A stretch of DNA of 64,000 nucleotides from Thalassomonas sp. RHCl1 (GTDB lineage Bacteria > Pseudomonadota > Gammaproteobacteria > Enterobacterales > Alteromonadaceae), in assembly GCF_947387555.1 (NCBI RefSeq), contig NZ_CANDNZ010000004.1:403469-467468 (forward strand), in the 5' to 3' direction. A program made the translations under genes and the position numbers. Shown one piece after another: positions 21,748-32,049 of this stretch; positions within the stretch are counted from its first letter, which is position 1, and the number at the start of each line of letters is the position of its first letter. The notes beneath the pieces were generated by a model, which did not search any database, had not been told where the DNA came from, and worked only from the letters and a program-made list of their open reading frames with translations.

Positions 21748-21776
21748 AGACGCCGTAGTGATTATCTACGGCGTCT
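21748..21776 (-). terminator. Rho-independent terminator downstream of frr
   Basis: 11-bp perfect GC-rich stem (agacgccgtag/ctacggcgtct), 7-nt loop, followed on the minus strand by a run of T (TTTTTGTATT). It separates the rpsB-tsf-pyrH-frr group from the envelope operon. Confidence 0.88.
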
Positions 21777-21796
21777 GTCAATAAGCAATGGAAACC

Positions 21797-22354
21797 TTAT
21801 ATTTCCATTAATTCTTTTTCTTTTTCGACTAATACTTCATCAACTTGCTTAATAAATGAGTCAGTGATCTTCTGGATCTCATCTTCCGCCTGACGATGTT
21901 CGTCTTCACTGATTTCTTTGTCTTTTAACAAGGCTTTAAAATCGGAGTTGGCATCGCGACGGATATTACGGATAGCGATTTTACCGCCTTCGGCTTCCCC
22001 TTTAACCACTTTCACCAGGTCTTTACGACGCTCTTCGGTGAGCGGCGGCAATGGGATACGGATCAGCGTACCATTGGTCGCCGGGTTTAAACCCAGATCC
22101 GATTTTAAGATGGCTTTTTCTACCGCACCTATCATGCCTTTGTCAAAAACCGTGATTGCTAACGTACGGGCATCGGGAACAGAGATGTTACCCACCTGAT
22201 TAAGCGGCGTTGCCATACCGTAATAATCAACAGAAATATTATCCAGCAGGGATGCATGTGCCCGGCCGGTTCTGACTTTGTTTAAGTTATTTTTTAAAGC
22301 TTCGATGCTCTTAGCCATACGCTCTTTAGCATCTTGTTGAATTTCGTCTATCAC
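21797..22354 (-). CDS. frr: Ribosome recycling factor
   Basis: 185 aa, the exact family length. Conserved segments: [34 protein letters not shown] and [18 protein letters not shown], then a C-terminal helix bundle segment. With EF-G it splits post-termination ribosomes. It lies 25 bp downstream of pyrH, in the standard rpsB-tsf-pyrH-frr order, and is closed by its own terminator. Confidence 0.98.
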   Translation of the reverse strand: MIDEIQQDAKERMAKSIEALKNNLNKVRTGRAHASLLDNISVDYYGMATPLNQVGNISVPDARTLAITVFDKGMIGAVEKAILKSDLGLNPATNGTLIRIPLPPLTEERRKDLVKVVKGEAEGGKIAIRNIRRDANSDFKALLKDKEISEDEHRQAEDEIQKITDSFIKQVDEVLVEKEKELMEI

Positions 22355-22379
22355 TTTACTATTCCTTAAAAACCAATAA

Positions 22380-23120
22380 TTAGCCTAAATTTTCAGCATG
22401 ATCGATTGTAGTGCCTTCATCATTGCCCATGATAACGGCTTTTAATGCCCCCGGCTTGTTCATATTGAAAACACGGATCGGCATATTATGATCACGTGCC
22501 AGGGTAAAGGCGGCTAAATCCATCACTTGTAATTCTTTTTCTAACACTTCCTGATAAGTCAGGTGGTTATACAGCTCGGCATCGGGATTTTTCATCGGGT
22601 CATCTGAATAGATGCCGTCAACTTTTGTTGCTTTAAGTACCGCATCGGCTTCTATTTCAATACCGCGCAGGCAAGCGGCGGAGTCCGTGGTAAAAAACGG
22701 GTTACCGGTACCGGCACTGAAAATCACCACTCGGCCGGATTTTAACAAACTGATGGCGCTGGCCCAGTTATAAGTATCGCAGACACCGGCTAAATCGATA
22801 GCCGACATCAAGCGGGTGTTGACAAATGCCCGGTGCAGCGCATCACGCATCGCCAGACCATTCATCACAGTCGCCAGCATGCCCATTTGATCACCAACAA
22901 CCCTGTTCATACCGGCATCGGCTAACCCTTTGCCGCGAAATAAATTACCACCGCCGATCACCAGACCGACCTGGATGCCCATTTCGATTAATTCTTTGAT
23001 TTCCTGCGCCATACGGTCGAGAATTTTAGGATCGATACCGAATCCTTCTTCACCCATCAGGGCTTCACCACTGAGTTTTAACAGAATACGACGATAACTA
23101 GGTTTGGGGTTGATGCTCAT
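22380..23120 (-). CDS. pyrH: UMP kinase
   Basis: 246 aa. Amino-acid kinase fold with [13 protein letters not shown] at the N-terminus, [20 protein letters not shown] and the [27 protein letters not shown] block of the UMP kinase family. It makes UDP for RNA, peptidoglycan sugars and CTP synthesis and is a hexamer controlled by GTP and UTP. An intrinsic-type hairpin lies only 24 bp upstream of the start (23144-23179), so expression needs read-through from tsf or a promoter very close to the gene. Confidence 0.98.
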   Translation of the reverse strand: MSINPKPSYRRILLKLSGEALMGEEGFGIDPKILDRMAQEIKELIEMGIQVGLVIGGGNLFRGKGLADAGMNRVVGDQMGMLATVMNGLAMRDALHRAFVNTRLMSAIDLAGVCDTYNWASAISLLKSGRVVIFSAGTGNPFFTTDSAACLRGIEIEADAVLKATKVDGIYSDDPMKNPDAELYNHLTYQEVLEKELQVMDLAAFTLARDHNMPIRVFNMNKPGALKAVIMGNDEGTTIDHAENLG

Positions 23121-23143
23121 AAAATAAACATTCCTGTAGATAA

Positions 23144-23179
23144 AAAATAGCCGCGGTCGAAATTGACCGCGGCTATTTT
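23144..23179 (-). terminator. Rho-independent terminator between tsf and pyrH
   Basis: 15-bp perfect stem (aaaatagccgcggtc/gaccgcggctatttt), 6-nt loop, followed on the minus strand by TT then ATC; the last stem bases already give a run of six T. A strong terminator or attenuator in the rpsB-tsf-pyrH string. Symmetric A/T flanks mean it could work in both directions. Confidence 0.85.
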
Positions 23180-23260
23180 AATACGTTTGGCTGACTATCG
23201 AAAGTCTTATAGCTATTTAATTAATTATTCTTGAAATTAATCGCTTAGCTAACCGAGATT

Positions 23261-24109
23261 TTACTGCTTGGCAGCAGCGATTTGCGCTTCAACTTCAGCT
23301 GCGAAATCTTCTTCTTTCTTCTCGATACCTTCACCAACTTCTAAACGAACAAAGCCGGAAACCGTTACGCCTTTCTCTTTTAACACGTCGCCCACAGTAC
23401 GCTTAGGTTCCATGATGAAAGCCTGACCGGTTAAAGAAACTTCGCCGGTGAATTTCTTCATACGGCCAGTAACCATTTTCTCAGCGATTTCCTGAGGCTT
23501 GCCTTCGTTCATCGCGATATCGATTTGGATGGCTTTTTCTTTTTCAACAACATCGGCAGGTACATCTTCAGGATTGATGTACTCTGGCTTGCTGGCAGCA
23601 ACGTGCATGGCAAGGTGCTTCAGTGATTCTGCATCGCCTTCACCGGCAACAACAACACCGATAGTGGCACCGTGACGGTATGAAGCTAAAGCAGTACCTT
23701 CGATGTATTGAACGCGACGAACATTGATGTTTTCACCAATTTTAGTCACTAAAGCAATACGCTTTTCTTCGAACTGGGCTTGCAGTTCTTCAACAGTTGC
23801 TTTTGAAGCAATAGCAGCTTCGGCAACTTCTTCAGCAAATGCTAAGAAGCTGGCGTCTTTTGCTACGAAGTCAGTTTGACAGTTAACTTCAACCAATGCC
23901 GCAACACCGTCAGCATCTTTAATTAAAATAGTACCTTCAGCAGCGATATTACCGGCTTTCTTAGCCGCTTTTGCCTGACCGGACTTACGCATGTTTTCAA
24001 TCGCAAGTTCCATATCGCCGTCAGCTTCTTGTAAAGCTTTTTTACAATCCATCATGCCCGCAGCTGTGCGTTCACGTAATTCTTTAACCATTGCAGCAGT
24101 AATTGCCAT
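23261..24109 (-). CDS. tsf: Translation elongation factor Ts
   Basis: 282 aa (E. coli 283). N-terminal UBA-like domain with [19 protein letters not shown], then the core with [13 protein letters not shown]. It recharges EF-Tu with GTP. It is downstream of rpsB by 98 bp, a gap holding a perfect 13-bp hairpin, and upstream of a strong terminator. The codon usage is highly biased, as expected for a heavily expressed gene. Confidence 0.99.
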   Translation of the reverse strand: MAITAAMVKELRERTAAGMMDCKKALQEADGDMELAIENMRKSGQAKAAKKAGNIAAEGTILIKDADGVAALVEVNCQTDFVAKDASFLAFAEEVAEAAIASKATVEELQAQFEEKRIALVTKIGENINVRRVQYIEGTALASYRHGATIGVVVAGEGDAESLKHLAMHVAASKPEYINPEDVPADVVEKEKAIQIDIAMNEGKPQEIAEKMVTGRMKKFTGEVSLTGQAFIMEPKRTVGDVLKEKGVTVSGFVRLEVGEGIEKKEEDFAAEVEAQIAAAKQ

Positions 24110-24146
24110 GAGTTAATCCTCAAATTTTCAGATAATGTATAAATAC

Positions 24147-24179
24147 TTTGCTACAGAAGCCGTTGACTTCTGTAGCAAA
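24147..24179 (-). promoter_or_regulatory. Perfect 13-bp hairpin in the rpsB-tsf intergenic region
   Basis: Inverted repeat tttgctacagaag / cttctgtagcaaa with a 7-nt loop, no mismatch. It lies between the rpsB stop and the tsf start and has no T-run after it on the minus strand, so it is more likely a partial attenuator, a processing site or a stabiliser that adjusts the ratio of S2 to EF-Ts than a full terminator. Confidence 0.65.
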
Positions 24180-24207
24180 TGCAATAAAACGTTATTGGTT
24201 GCAGCTA

Positions 24208-24936
24208 TTATTCAGCTTCAACAAAACCGTCTTTTTCAGCTTGTACTACGATATTTTGCTCACGACCTTCTAATACTGCGTTGGCAGCAGAATCCAGGTA
24301 TAAAGTTACCGCACGGATCGCATCATCATTACCAGGAACGATGTAATCAACACCATCTGGGTTTGAGTTAGTATCAACAACAGAAATTACTGGGATACCT
24401 AGGTTGTTAGCTTCTTTAATCGCAATGTGCTCATGATCAGCATCGATGATGAATAAAGCATCAGGTAAACCACCCATGTTTTTAATACCACCAAGGCTTT
24501 TCTCAAGTTTTTCCATTTCACGGGTACGCATCAAGGCTTCTTTTTTAGTAAGCGCGTCGAAAGTACCGTCTGAACTTTGAGCTTCAAGATCTTTTAAACG
24601 CTTGATAGATTGACGAACGGTTTTCCAGTTAGTCAACATACCACCTAACCAGCGGTGGTTAACGTAGAATTGATCACATTTAATTGCAGCATCTTTTACT
24701 GCATCGCTTGCTGCGCGTTTAGTACCTACGAATAATACTTTACCTTTTTTGGCAGAAACGCCGTTTAAGAAAGCTAAAGCTTCGTTGAACATAGGAACAG
24801 TTTGCTCAAGGTTGATGATATGCACCTTGTCACGGGCACCGAAGATGTAAGATTTCATTTTCGGGTTCCAGTAACGGGTCTTGTGACCGAAGTGAACACC
24901 TGCTTTAAGCATATCGCGCATAGAAACGTTTGGCAT
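24208..24936 (-). CDS. rpsB: 30S ribosomal protein S2
   Basis: 242 aa. Typical S2 start [25 protein letters not shown] is seen at the N-terminus (first part [18 protein letters not shown]), then [25 protein letters not shown] and [16 protein letters not shown] Shine-Dalgarno AAGGA lies 7 nt upstream of the ATG. In E. coli S2 represses its own mRNA through the leader; a leader of that kind is possible in the gap upstream but I cannot prove the fold. Confidence 0.99.
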   Translation of the reverse strand: MPNVSMRDMLKAGVHFGHKTRYWNPKMKSYIFGARDKVHIINLEQTVPMFNEALAFLNGVSAKKGKVLFVGTKRAASDAVKDAAIKCDQFYVNHRWLGGMLTNWKTVRQSIKRLKDLEAQSSDGTFDALTKKEALMRTREMEKLEKSLGGIKNMGGLPDALFIIDADHEHIAIKEANNLGIPVISVVDTNSNPDGVDYIVPGNDDAIRAVTLYLDSAANAVLEGREQNIVVQAEKDGFVEAE

Positions 24937-25353
24937 GTTTTTTCCTTTATGGGGTTAAGCGTTCATACATCCAATATACACGACCACTGACTCGTCAAAG
25001 CATGAGCTGAACAAGCCGGGCACCCCGGTATACCTTTGCTAGATGTATGTGAGTTTAAGTTTAAATACTGCATTTTTGCAGCACGGTTTAGTCGCGAAAT
25101 CCAGCCCCTTTACCGGCACCGGAATTTCAGCGCGGCATTTTATACCATATTAACGCCCCACTGGCCAGAATTTTTGCTGTTTGCCGGTGCTTTTATCACA
25201 ACCGGGCACGGGGGTGAGTTCAGGGGTGCCTAAAGCCAAGGTTCCCGGGAAATTCACGCGAATAATGTCTTTTATTGGCGATTAGCGCTAGGCGAATGTC
25301 GCCACTCACGTTAAAATTTATTCATTTATTTTATCTAAAGACGAACCAAGAGT
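24937..25353. other. 417-bp gap between divergent rpsB and the DsbA-like gene
   Basis: Contains the minus-strand rpsB promoter and leader (Shine-Dalgarno AAGGA just before the start; a ccgg/ccgg mini-hairpin near 25018-25030) and the plus-strand promoter of the downstream gene. A small open frame at 25036-25233 has no family resemblance and no good ribosome site, so I do not call it a gene. No repeat or known riboswitch is recognisable. Confidence 0.4.
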
Positions 25354-25959
25354 ATGGCAACAGAATTATTTTTTATTTACGACACCCATTGCCCCTGGAG
25401 TTATGCCAGCACCGCCTTAGTCAATGAAATCACGCAGGCACTGCCGAAAATCAAAGTGCAGTTATTTCATATCGCCCACTATGAAGGTGATAACCATGTC
25501 ACTCAAGACGTGCTCGATGCGGTCACCGGGGACAGTAAGCTCAGCTTTGGCGAGCACTACCAGCAAGGGTTATCACGTGCCAAAGACTCAGGTGTCGCCG
25601 CCAATTTAATGGCCTGGACCCAAAACAAAGCCCCGCATGCCGCCCTGGCGCTGCTGAACAGCTTGCAGCAGGCCCATTTCCAGCAAGGCAATGAGCTGCA
25701 AAGCCTTGAGGATGTTGAAGACATTATCAAAACCCATAAACTTTCCCCGCCGGCAAAAGTCTTCAACCGGGACAAGTTCATCAAGGAAGCCGAACTTGGC
25801 CTGCATGATATTGAAGAGCTGCAGGAGATCATAGGCACCAATGCTTTCCCGGCATTATTACTGGCCAACGACGATAATTTAGTCTTGCTCAACCACAACT
25901 TATACTTAGCCAAGCCTAAGGCCATTGTTGAAGCCGTTGAACTGGAACTGACCAAGTAG
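25354..25959 (+). CDS. DsbA family thioredoxin-fold protein with a CPWS active site
   Basis: 201 aa, no signal peptide, so cytoplasmic. The first strand-helix element is ELFFIYDTHCPWSYAS with the C-x-x-S motif C14-P-W-S17 (counting from the ATG); the second Cys of classical CxxC oxidoreductases is replaced by Ser. A probable cis-proline occurs in TNAFPALLL near residue 170. The layout (split thioredoxin fold with a helical insert) matches the DsbA/FrnE/2-hydroxychromene isomerase superfamily. A single-Cys site suggests glutathione-linked or isomerase chemistry rather than disulfide oxidation (inference). It sits between rpsB and map, which are direct neighbours in E. coli. Confidence 0.75.
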   Translation: MATELFFIYDTHCPWSYASTALVNEITQALPKIKVQLFHIAHYEGDNHVTQDVLDAVTGDSKLSFGEHYQQGLSRAKDSGVAANLMAWTQNKAPHAALALLNSLQQAHFQQGNELQSLEDVEDIIKTHKLSPPAKVFNRDKFIKEAELGLHDIEELQEIIGTNAFPALLLANDDNLVLLNHNLYLAKPKAIVEAVELELTK

Positions 25960-26157
25960 GCTTTTTAAAGCAAGCCTCCTTATAAGCTCAATGCTGCAGG
26001 AAGAAAATTAGTAACTTAAGCACGAACATAGCATAATAGTTGCCATTAACAGGATTAAGCCGCGATGAAACTGCGGTTAACTAACGATTAAACAGCGCTC
26101 AAACTGCCAAAAACAGAGCATGCCGGCGCTTAAAAACCAAGATAAATTGAGGTATCG

Positions 26158-26946
26158 ATGAGTATTACAATAAAGACTCAGGAAGAAATTGAAAAGATGC
26201 GCATCGCCGGCAAACTTGCCGCCGATGTGCTGGAAATGATCGCCCCCCATGTCAAAGCCGGGGTAACCACAGAACAGCTGGACGAAATTTGCGCCAAGTA
26301 TACCGAAGAAGTTCAGGACGCCATTTCCGCACCGCTGAATTACCACGGTTTCCCAAAATCCATTTGTACCTCGATTAACCATGTGGTCTGTCACGGTATC
26401 CCGGATAATACCGAATTAAAAGACGGCGATATTGTCAATATCGATATTACCGTGATCAAAGACGGTTACCACGGCGATACCAGTAAAATGTTCCTCATCG
26501 GCGATGTTTCCCCGGAAGACGCCCGTTTATGCCGTATCACCCAGGAAGCCCTGTACACCGGCATCAAAAAAGTGAAACCCGGGGTGGCTTTTGGTGAAAT
26601 TGGTGCCGCTATCCAAAAGTTCATCAAAAAGTCCGGCCGTTTCTCCATTGTCAAAGACTATTGCGGTCATGGCATCGGGCAGGAATTCCATGAAGAGCCG
26701 CAAATCGTGCATTACAAAAACAATGACACCACGAAAATGCAGGAAGGCATGTGTTTTACCATAGAGCCGATGATCAACCTTGGCCGCGGCAAAACGGTGC
26801 TTGATAAAGACGATAAATGGACTGTCTATACCATAGACGGGAAAAAATCCGCCCAGTGGGAGCATACCCTGCTGGTGACGAAAACCGGCTGTGAGATCTT
26901 AACCCTGCGCAAGGACGATACTATCCCCCAGATATTGCATAATTAG
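26158..26946 (+). CDS. map: Methionine aminopeptidase, type I
   Basis: 262 aa. All metal ligands are in view: the first Asp in VNIDITV, the second in HGDTSKMF, His in GHGIGQEFHEEP, Glu in FTIEPM and Glu in SAQWEHTLLVT. It removes the initiator Met from nascent proteins. The gene is followed by glnD and dapD in the same direction, the usual order. The start ATG is preceded by a weak purine stretch (TTGAGG) at suitable distance. Confidence 0.98.
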   Translation: MSITIKTQEEIEKMRIAGKLAADVLEMIAPHVKAGVTTEQLDEICAKYTEEVQDAISAPLNYHGFPKSICTSINHVVCHGIPDNTELKDGDIVNIDITVIKDGYHGDTSKMFLIGDVSPEDARLCRITQEALYTGIKKVKPGVAFGEIGAAIQKFIKKSGRFSIVKDYCGHGIGQEFHEEPQIVHYKNNDTTKMQEGMCFTIEPMINLGRGKTVLDKDDKWTVYTIDGKKSAQWEHTLLVTKTGCEILTLRKDDTIPQILHN

Positions 26947-27056
26947 GGGATTTTTTATCCCGGCAAGCTTGACCGCCTGGCCGGGAGCCGATTAAGTCAT
27001 AACACACAGGCATTTTTAAGTTTGCCTTTTAACCTAAGTAAAGTGAAGAGCACAAT

Positions 27057-29684
27057 TTGAATACTCAGATGTTAGTACCAGCAGAATATACAGATACACT
27101 CGCCATCACCGCCCCCCTGCTGAGCAGCATGGAAATTTGCCAGCTAAGTGAGCGCTTTAATCTCTGGTTAAAAGAAGCCTTTGAAGTTGAAGACATCACC
27201 TTTTTGCTCTGTGCCCGCGCCCAGTTTGTCGATAAGGTGCTGACAAAACTCTGGTGCCAGCACCAGCTGGATGAATACCAGATCAGCTTAATTGCCGTTG
27301 GCGGTTATGGCCGTAATGAGCTTCACCCCCATTCCGATGTTGATATCCTGCTGCTCACACAGGAACAAAGGGATAGCTCACTGGAAGAGCGCATTTCCGC
27401 CTTTATCACCCAGCTTTGGGATGTCAAACTCGATATCGGCCACAGCGTGCGCAGCGTCAAAGAGTGCCTGAAACAGGCGGTCAAGGATGTCACCGTCGCC
27501 ACCAACTTGATGGAAATGCGCCTGATCTGCGGCAACAGCGCCCTGTCCCAGCAACTGCAACCTTTGCTTAAAGAAGATGTTTTCTGGAGTTCGCAAAAGT
27601 TTTTTGTTGCCAAAAGGGAAGAGCAAAAAAAACGCCATCAGCAATATCACGGCGCCGCCTATACCCTGGAGCCAAACTTGAAAGCCAACCCGGGGGGGCT
27701 TCGGGACATACAAACCATAGGCTGGGTGGCGAAACGCCATTTTGTCGCCGACTCCCTCGATGAGCTGGTGGCCCATGAATACCTGACCCGCAATGAATAT
27801 TATGAACTGCTCGAATGCCAGGATTATTTGTGGCGCATGCGTTTTGCCCTGCACTTTGTCGCCGGGCGCAATGAAAACCGCTTATTGTTTGATTACCAGG
27901 CGGATGTTGCCAAGCTGCTGGGTTTTGGCGATGAGGGCAAAGCCGTGGTCGAGCGCATGATGAAGCGCTTTTTCCGGGTGATTGCCCGCGTCGCCGAGCT
28001 CAACAATATGTTGCTGCAACATTTTGAGCAGGTGATCTTACACCGGGACAAGCCGCTGGAGCGCACTGCCATCAACCGGGACTTTGAGCTGGTCGACGGC
28101 TTGATTTATGCCAGCAACGAGCGGGTTTTTACCCGCCCGGAAAAATTGATGGAAATGTTCCTGATCATCGCCCAGGAGCCGAAGATCAAAGGCATACATT
28201 CCCACACCCTAAGGTTAATGCGTAATGCCAGGCGGCGTCTGATCTCGGCCCTGAGCGATTATGCCAAAAGCCGGCAACTGTTTATGGCGATTATCCGCCA
28301 CCCCAGGGGACTGGGCTTGCCTTTGACCCTGATGCACAAGCACAGCATTTTAGGGGCCTACCTGCCACAGTGGCGCAGTATCGCCGGCCAGATGCAGTTT
28401 GACTTATTCCATGCCTACTCCGTTGACGAGCACAGCTACCGTTTGATCAAAAACCTTCACCGTTTCAGCCAGAGCGAACATAACCATGAATTCCCCCTGT
28501 GCAGTAAAATCGTGCAGCGCATCCGCAAGCCGGAAGTTTTGTACCTTGCCGGGATTTTTCACGATATCGCCAAAGGGCGCGGCGGCGATCATGCCAAACT
28601 CGGGGCCGTGGATGCGCTGAATTTCAGCCAAATACATCAGCTCAACAAGCATGACGGCAAGATGATTTCCTGGCTGGTCAAACATCACTTACTGATGTCG
28701 GTGACGGCGCAGCGCCGGGATATCTCAGATCCCGATGTGATCCGCCAGTTCGGGGAAGTTGTCCGCGATGAGGCCCATCTCGACTATTTATACTGCCTCA
28801 CCGTCGCCGATATGCGCGCCACCAACGAAAGCCTGTGGAACAGCTGGAAAGCCAACCTGCTTGAAGAATTATATTTTAACACCAAGCGCGCCTTCAGGCG
28901 GGGACTGGAAAAACCGGTCGATCTGCGGGCAAAAATCCGCGAAAATCAGGACATGGCCCTGACCTTGCTCGCCGAGCAGCAACTGGACAATGAAGCGCTG
29001 CAAAAACTGTGGCGCGAATATAAAGCGGATTATTTCCTGCGTTATTCCCCGGCACAAATTGCCTGGCACAGCCGCAATATTATCGGCCACGATAAAAGCA
29101 AACCTTTAGTGCTGATCAGCACCACCCCTTATCGCGGCGGCACCGAAGTGTTTGTTTATACCAAAGAGCGCAGCGGTATTTTCGCCACCACAGTCGCCCT
29201 GCTCAGCAGCAAAAAACTGTCGATTCATGATGCTAAAATTATCACCAGTAAAACCGGCTACACAGTCAATACCTTTGTCGTGCTCGACAGCCACGGTAAA
29301 CCGATCAACGACCCGTACCGGGCCAGGGAAACCGCCGCGGCACTGGCCGATAAATTAAGCCAGCAGTCGCTGCGGGATATTTCGCTCCAGCCGATATCGA
29401 AACGCTTCAAGCAATTTAAATTGCCGACCCAGGTCAGCTTTATCGACAGCAATACCAAAAGAACCACCTTGCTGGAAATTGTCGCCCTGGACCGCCCCGG
29501 CCTGCTCGCCAGCATCGCCCAGGTCTTTCAGGATTGCAAAATCAATATCCATTCCGCCAAAATCACCACCTTCGGCGAGAAAGCAGAAGATGTGTTTACT
29601 GTCTCCAACAGTGACAATATTGCCCTGACGGAAGAGGAACAGGCAGCGCTGACCTCCAGGTTATGTGACGATATCAGCGGTTAA
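27057..29684 (+). CDS. glnD: Bifunctional uridylyltransferase / uridylyl-removing enzyme (PII sensor)
   Basis: 875 aa. I keep the TTG start at 27057 because AAGAG lies 6 nt upstream; an ATG at 27069 is farther from it. Domains: nucleotidyltransferase with [19 protein letters not shown] at about residues 82-100, GlnE-like linker, HD hydrolase domain ([18 protein letters not shown] near residue 505), then two C-terminal ACT domains ([15 protein letters not shown] and [17 protein letters not shown]) that sense glutamine. It modifies PII proteins and so controls nitrogen assimilation. It follows map and precedes dapD by 54 bp. Confidence 0.98.
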   Translation: MNTQMLVPAEYTDTLAITAPLLSSMEICQLSERFNLWLKEAFEVEDITFLLCARAQFVDKVLTKLWCQHQLDEYQISLIAVGGYGRNELHPHSDVDILLLTQEQRDSSLEERISAFITQLWDVKLDIGHSVRSVKECLKQAVKDVTVATNLMEMRLICGNSALSQQLQPLLKEDVFWSSQKFFVAKREEQKKRHQQYHGAAYTLEPNLKANPGGLRDIQTIGWVAKRHFVADSLDELVAHEYLTRNEYYELLECQDYLWRMRFALHFVAGRNENRLLFDYQADVAKLLGFGDEGKAVVERMMKRFFRVIARVAELNNMLLQHFEQVILHRDKPLERTAINRDFELVDGLIYASNERVFTRPEKLMEMFLIIAQEPKIKGIHSHTLRLMRNARRRLISALSDYAKSRQLFMAIIRHPRGLGLPLTLMHKHSILGAYLPQWRSIAGQMQFDLFHAYSVDEHSYRLIKNLHRFSQSEHNHEFPLCSKIVQRIRKPEVLYLAGIFHDIAKGRGGDHAKLGAVDALNFSQIHQLNKHDGKMISWLVKHHLLMSVTAQRRDISDPDVIRQFGEVVRDEAHLDYLYCLTVADMRATNESLWNSWKANLLEELYFNTKRAFRRGLEKPVDLRAKIRENQDMALTLLAEQQLDNEALQKLWREYKADYFLRYSPAQIAWHSRNIIGHDKSKPLVLISTTPYRGGTEVFVYTKERSGIFATTVALLSSKKLSIHDAKIITSKTGYTVNTFVVLDSHGKPINDPYRARETAAALADKLSQQSLRDISLQPISKRFKQFKLPTQVSFIDSNTKRTTLLEIVALDRPGLLASIAQVFQDCKINIHSAKITTFGEKAEDVFTVSNSDNIALTEEEQAALTSRLCDDISG

Positions 29685-29738
29685 GCCCATTTATTTAATG
29701 AACTGAATAAGAATTAGAATTTTACATAGGAAAAACAC

Positions 29739-30569
29739 ATGAACGCCACACAAGAGATTATCGAACAGGCCTTTGAAAACCGGGCCAATATCACCCCGAA
29801 AACCGTCAGCGATGACGTCAAACAAGCGGTGCTTGACACCCTGGCATTACTTAATACCGGCCAGGCCCGTGTTGCCGAAAAAATTGCCGGGGAATGGGTG
29901 GTGCACCAGTGGCTGAAAAAAGCGGTATTGTTGTCTTTTCGCATCTGGGATAACCAGGTGATTGACGGCGGCGAAAGCAAATATTTCGATAAGGTGCCGC
30001 TGAAATATGAAAATTATCAGCAAAGCGATTTTGAAGCCGACGGCGTGCGCATAGTGCCTCCCGCCACGGTACGCACCGGCTGCTATGTCGGTAAAGATGT
30101 CGTGGTAATGCCCAGCTATGTCAATATCGGCGCTTATGTCGACGAAGGCACTATGGTCGATACCTGGGCTACCGTGGGCTCCTGCGCCCAGATAGGGAAG
30201 AATGTCCATTTATCCGGCGGTGTCGGCATCGGCGGTGTCTTGGAGCCGCTGCAGGCGGGCCCGACCATTATCGAAGATAACTGTTTTATCGGCGCCCGCT
30301 CTGAAATCGTTGAAGGAGTAGTGGTTGAAGAAGGCGCAGTGATCTCCATGGGGGTCTATATCGGACAAAGCACGCGCATTTACGACCGTGAAACCGGTGA
30401 AACCCATTACGGCCGGGTACCGGCGGGCTCGGTTGTGGTACCGGGCAACTTGCCGTCAACATGCGGCAGCTACAGTTTATATGCCGCCATTATCGTAAAG
30501 AAAGTCGATGCAAAAACCCGGGCGAAAATCGGCGTGAATGCCCTGCTGCGCTCCATCAGCGAAGACTAA
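29739..30569 (+). CDS. dapD: 2,3,4,5-tetrahydropyridine-2,6-dicarboxylate N-succinyltransferase
   Basis: 276 aa (E. coli 274). N-terminal helical domain followed by a left-handed beta-helix with hexapeptide repeats ([33 protein letters not shown]) and the C-terminal [13 protein letters not shown] segment. It makes N-succinyl-2-amino-6-ketopimelate in the succinylase branch of lysine/diaminopimelate synthesis. Last gene of the map-glnD-dapD run, closed by the terminator at 30591-30614. Confidence 0.98.
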   Translation: MNATQEIIEQAFENRANITPKTVSDDVKQAVLDTLALLNTGQARVAEKIAGEWVVHQWLKKAVLLSFRIWDNQVIDGGESKYFDKVPLKYENYQQSDFEADGVRIVPPATVRTGCYVGKDVVVMPSYVNIGAYVDEGTMVDTWATVGSCAQIGKNVHLSGGVGIGGVLEPLQAGPTIIEDNCFIGARSEIVEGVVVEEGAVISMGVYIGQSTRIYDRETGETHYGRVPAGSVVVPGNLPSTCGSYSLYAAIIVKKVDAKTRAKIGVNALLRSISED

Positions 30570-30590
30570 GTAAACCAAAGTCTTATTAAG

Positions 30591-30614
30591 ACAAAGGGCC
30601 GTCTGGCCCTTTGT
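30591..30614 (+). terminator. Rho-independent terminator downstream of dapD
   Basis: 10-bp perfect stem acaaagggcc/ggccctttgt with a 4-nt loop GTCT, followed by TGATTTTG. The weak T-tract is offset by two bases. It also faces the end of truC on the other strand. Confidence 0.78.
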
Positions 30615-30634
30615 TGATTTTGCACTAAAGCAAA

Positions 30635-31411
30635 TTAGCCAAATGCATTCGCTTGCCAGCCAAGGCGGTCAAAAACCGATAACCACTGGCCGTCAAAATC
30701 CGCTTCAATGCTCACCGCCTCACCGGTCACCGGGTGGCTAAACTCAAGCTTTTTCGCCATCAACATCAGTCGTTTAAAGCCAAAGTGCCTGATAAAGAAC
30801 GGGTTTTGTTTATTATCCCCGTAGTTGATATCGCCGATAATGGGATGGCGCAGGTGCGCCAGATGGCGGCGGATCTGATGGCGCCTGCCGGTTGCCGGCA
30901 ACAGTTTCACCAGGGAGTAACGTACGCTGTCATATTTGCCTAAAGGCACGGGCAAAGAGGCGGTATCCAGCGTTTGATAATAGGTTTGTGCTTCCTGCTC
31001 CGCTTTATCCGTGCGGGAAAATTTATCGCCGATTTTATCCAGCTTCTCCTTTAACGGGTAATCGATCAGCGCTTCCCCCAGTAAATGTCCCCGGGTCAGG
31101 GCATAATAGGTTTTCTGTATGCTTTTATCGGTAAAGGCCTCCCCCATTTGCCGGGCAACGTCCTGGGTTAAGGCAAAAAGCAAAACCCCTGAGGTCGGCC
31201 GGTCCAGCCGGTGCAGCGGGTAAACATAACGGCCGATTTGATCCCGCACCAGCTGCAGGGCAAAAAACTGTTCATCTTTGTCCATAAAACTGCGGTGCAC
31301 GAATAGGCCCGGGGGTTTATCTACCGCCACCAGGTATTCATCCTGATATAAAATCTTCAGCACCGGCTTTTGCACAGCTTGCTCGCCTGCAAGCTCTTGA
31401 CGTTCACTCAT
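30635..31411 (-). CDS. truC: tRNA pseudouridine(65) synthase TruC
   Basis: 258 aa, RluA-family pseudouridine synthase. The catalytic block is HRLDRPTSGVLLFA near residue 67 with the essential Asp, followed by the family segments TGRRHQIRRHLAHLRHPIIGD. TruC modifies U65 in certain tRNAs. Assignment to TruC rather than RluA/RluC/RluD rests on length, lack of an S4 domain and the overlap with yqcC (4 bp, ATGA), which is the conserved E. coli pairing. Confidence 0.93.
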   Translation of the reverse strand: MSERQELAGEQAVQKPVLKILYQDEYLVAVDKPPGLFVHRSFMDKDEQFFALQLVRDQIGRYVYPLHRLDRPTSGVLLFALTQDVARQMGEAFTDKSIQKTYYALTRGHLLGEALIDYPLKEKLDKIGDKFSRTDKAEQEAQTYYQTLDTASLPVPLGKYDSVRYSLVKLLPATGRRHQIRRHLAHLRHPIIGDINYGDNKQNPFFIRHFGFKRLMLMAKKLEFSHPVTGEAVSIEADFDGQWLSVFDRLGWQANAFG

Positions 31412-31767
31412 GATGACTTCACAAACAGGGTTTGTGCCCGCTTGCCGCTGAGTAATTCATCGAGATCGCCGATAATATTAACCAGCGCTGCCACTGCCTG
31501 GCCCCGATGTTTAAAAGCCTCTTCCGCCATAGGGCACAGTGCCATATTCGTCGGCAAAGGCAACTTCTGCTCCGCCATTTGACCAAGCTTGGGAATAAAG
31601 ACAAATTGCAGCCATTGCTCAAAAGTTAAGGTATCGCAGCAAAAAGGCTGACTGCTTTGCAGTGCCTTTGCCGGTACCGCGCTAAGCTGCCAGAGTTGTT
31701 GATGTTTTAACTCGGCGGTTAGCCGGGTCAACAGGACTGAGGTCTTTTGGTGTAATGTTTCGTTCAT
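31408..31767 (-). CDS. yqcC: YqcC family protein (DUF446)
   Basis: 119 aa, all-helical. The family pattern is visible: a short N-terminal helix, the FCCDTLTFEQWLQFVFIPKLGQM block and a C-terminal helical region. The function is unknown. Its stop overlaps the truC start (ATGA), so the two are translationally coupled. In E. coli the csrB RNA gene lies next to yqcC, on the side away from truC; the same holds here at a distance of about 1.8 kb. Confidence 0.88.
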   Translation of the reverse strand: MNETLHQKTSVLLTRLTAELKHQQLWQLSAVPAKALQSSQPFCCDTLTFEQWLQFVFIPKLGQMAEQKLPLPTNMALCPMAEEAFKHRGQAVAALVNIIGDLDELLSGKRAQTLFVKSS

Positions 31768-32049
31768 ATCAGGGAAATTACCGTTTTAGGAAACTGCCAG
31801 GCAATAAAACGCCATTATACCTTTGCCTGGTGGGGGCATTGCAATCACTTATCTCCCTGGCGGTATCAAATCAGCTGATTTAACGACAAGCGGATAAGCT
31901 GCCCTTCCCTGAGCCGACAATAACGATTTTGCTAACCGGCTTGCTTATATTAGCCATTTTTTAATAGGCATGAGTTTTCATATGCCATGAGTATTAATCT
32001 CCAATAAGCCTCGCTATAATAGCGCCAACATTATTCAGCCAGTTTCATT

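Noticed and set aside
25036..25233. Small open frame in the rpsB upstream region
   Set aside because: No ribosome site, biased toward random composition and located where the rpsB promoter and leader must be.
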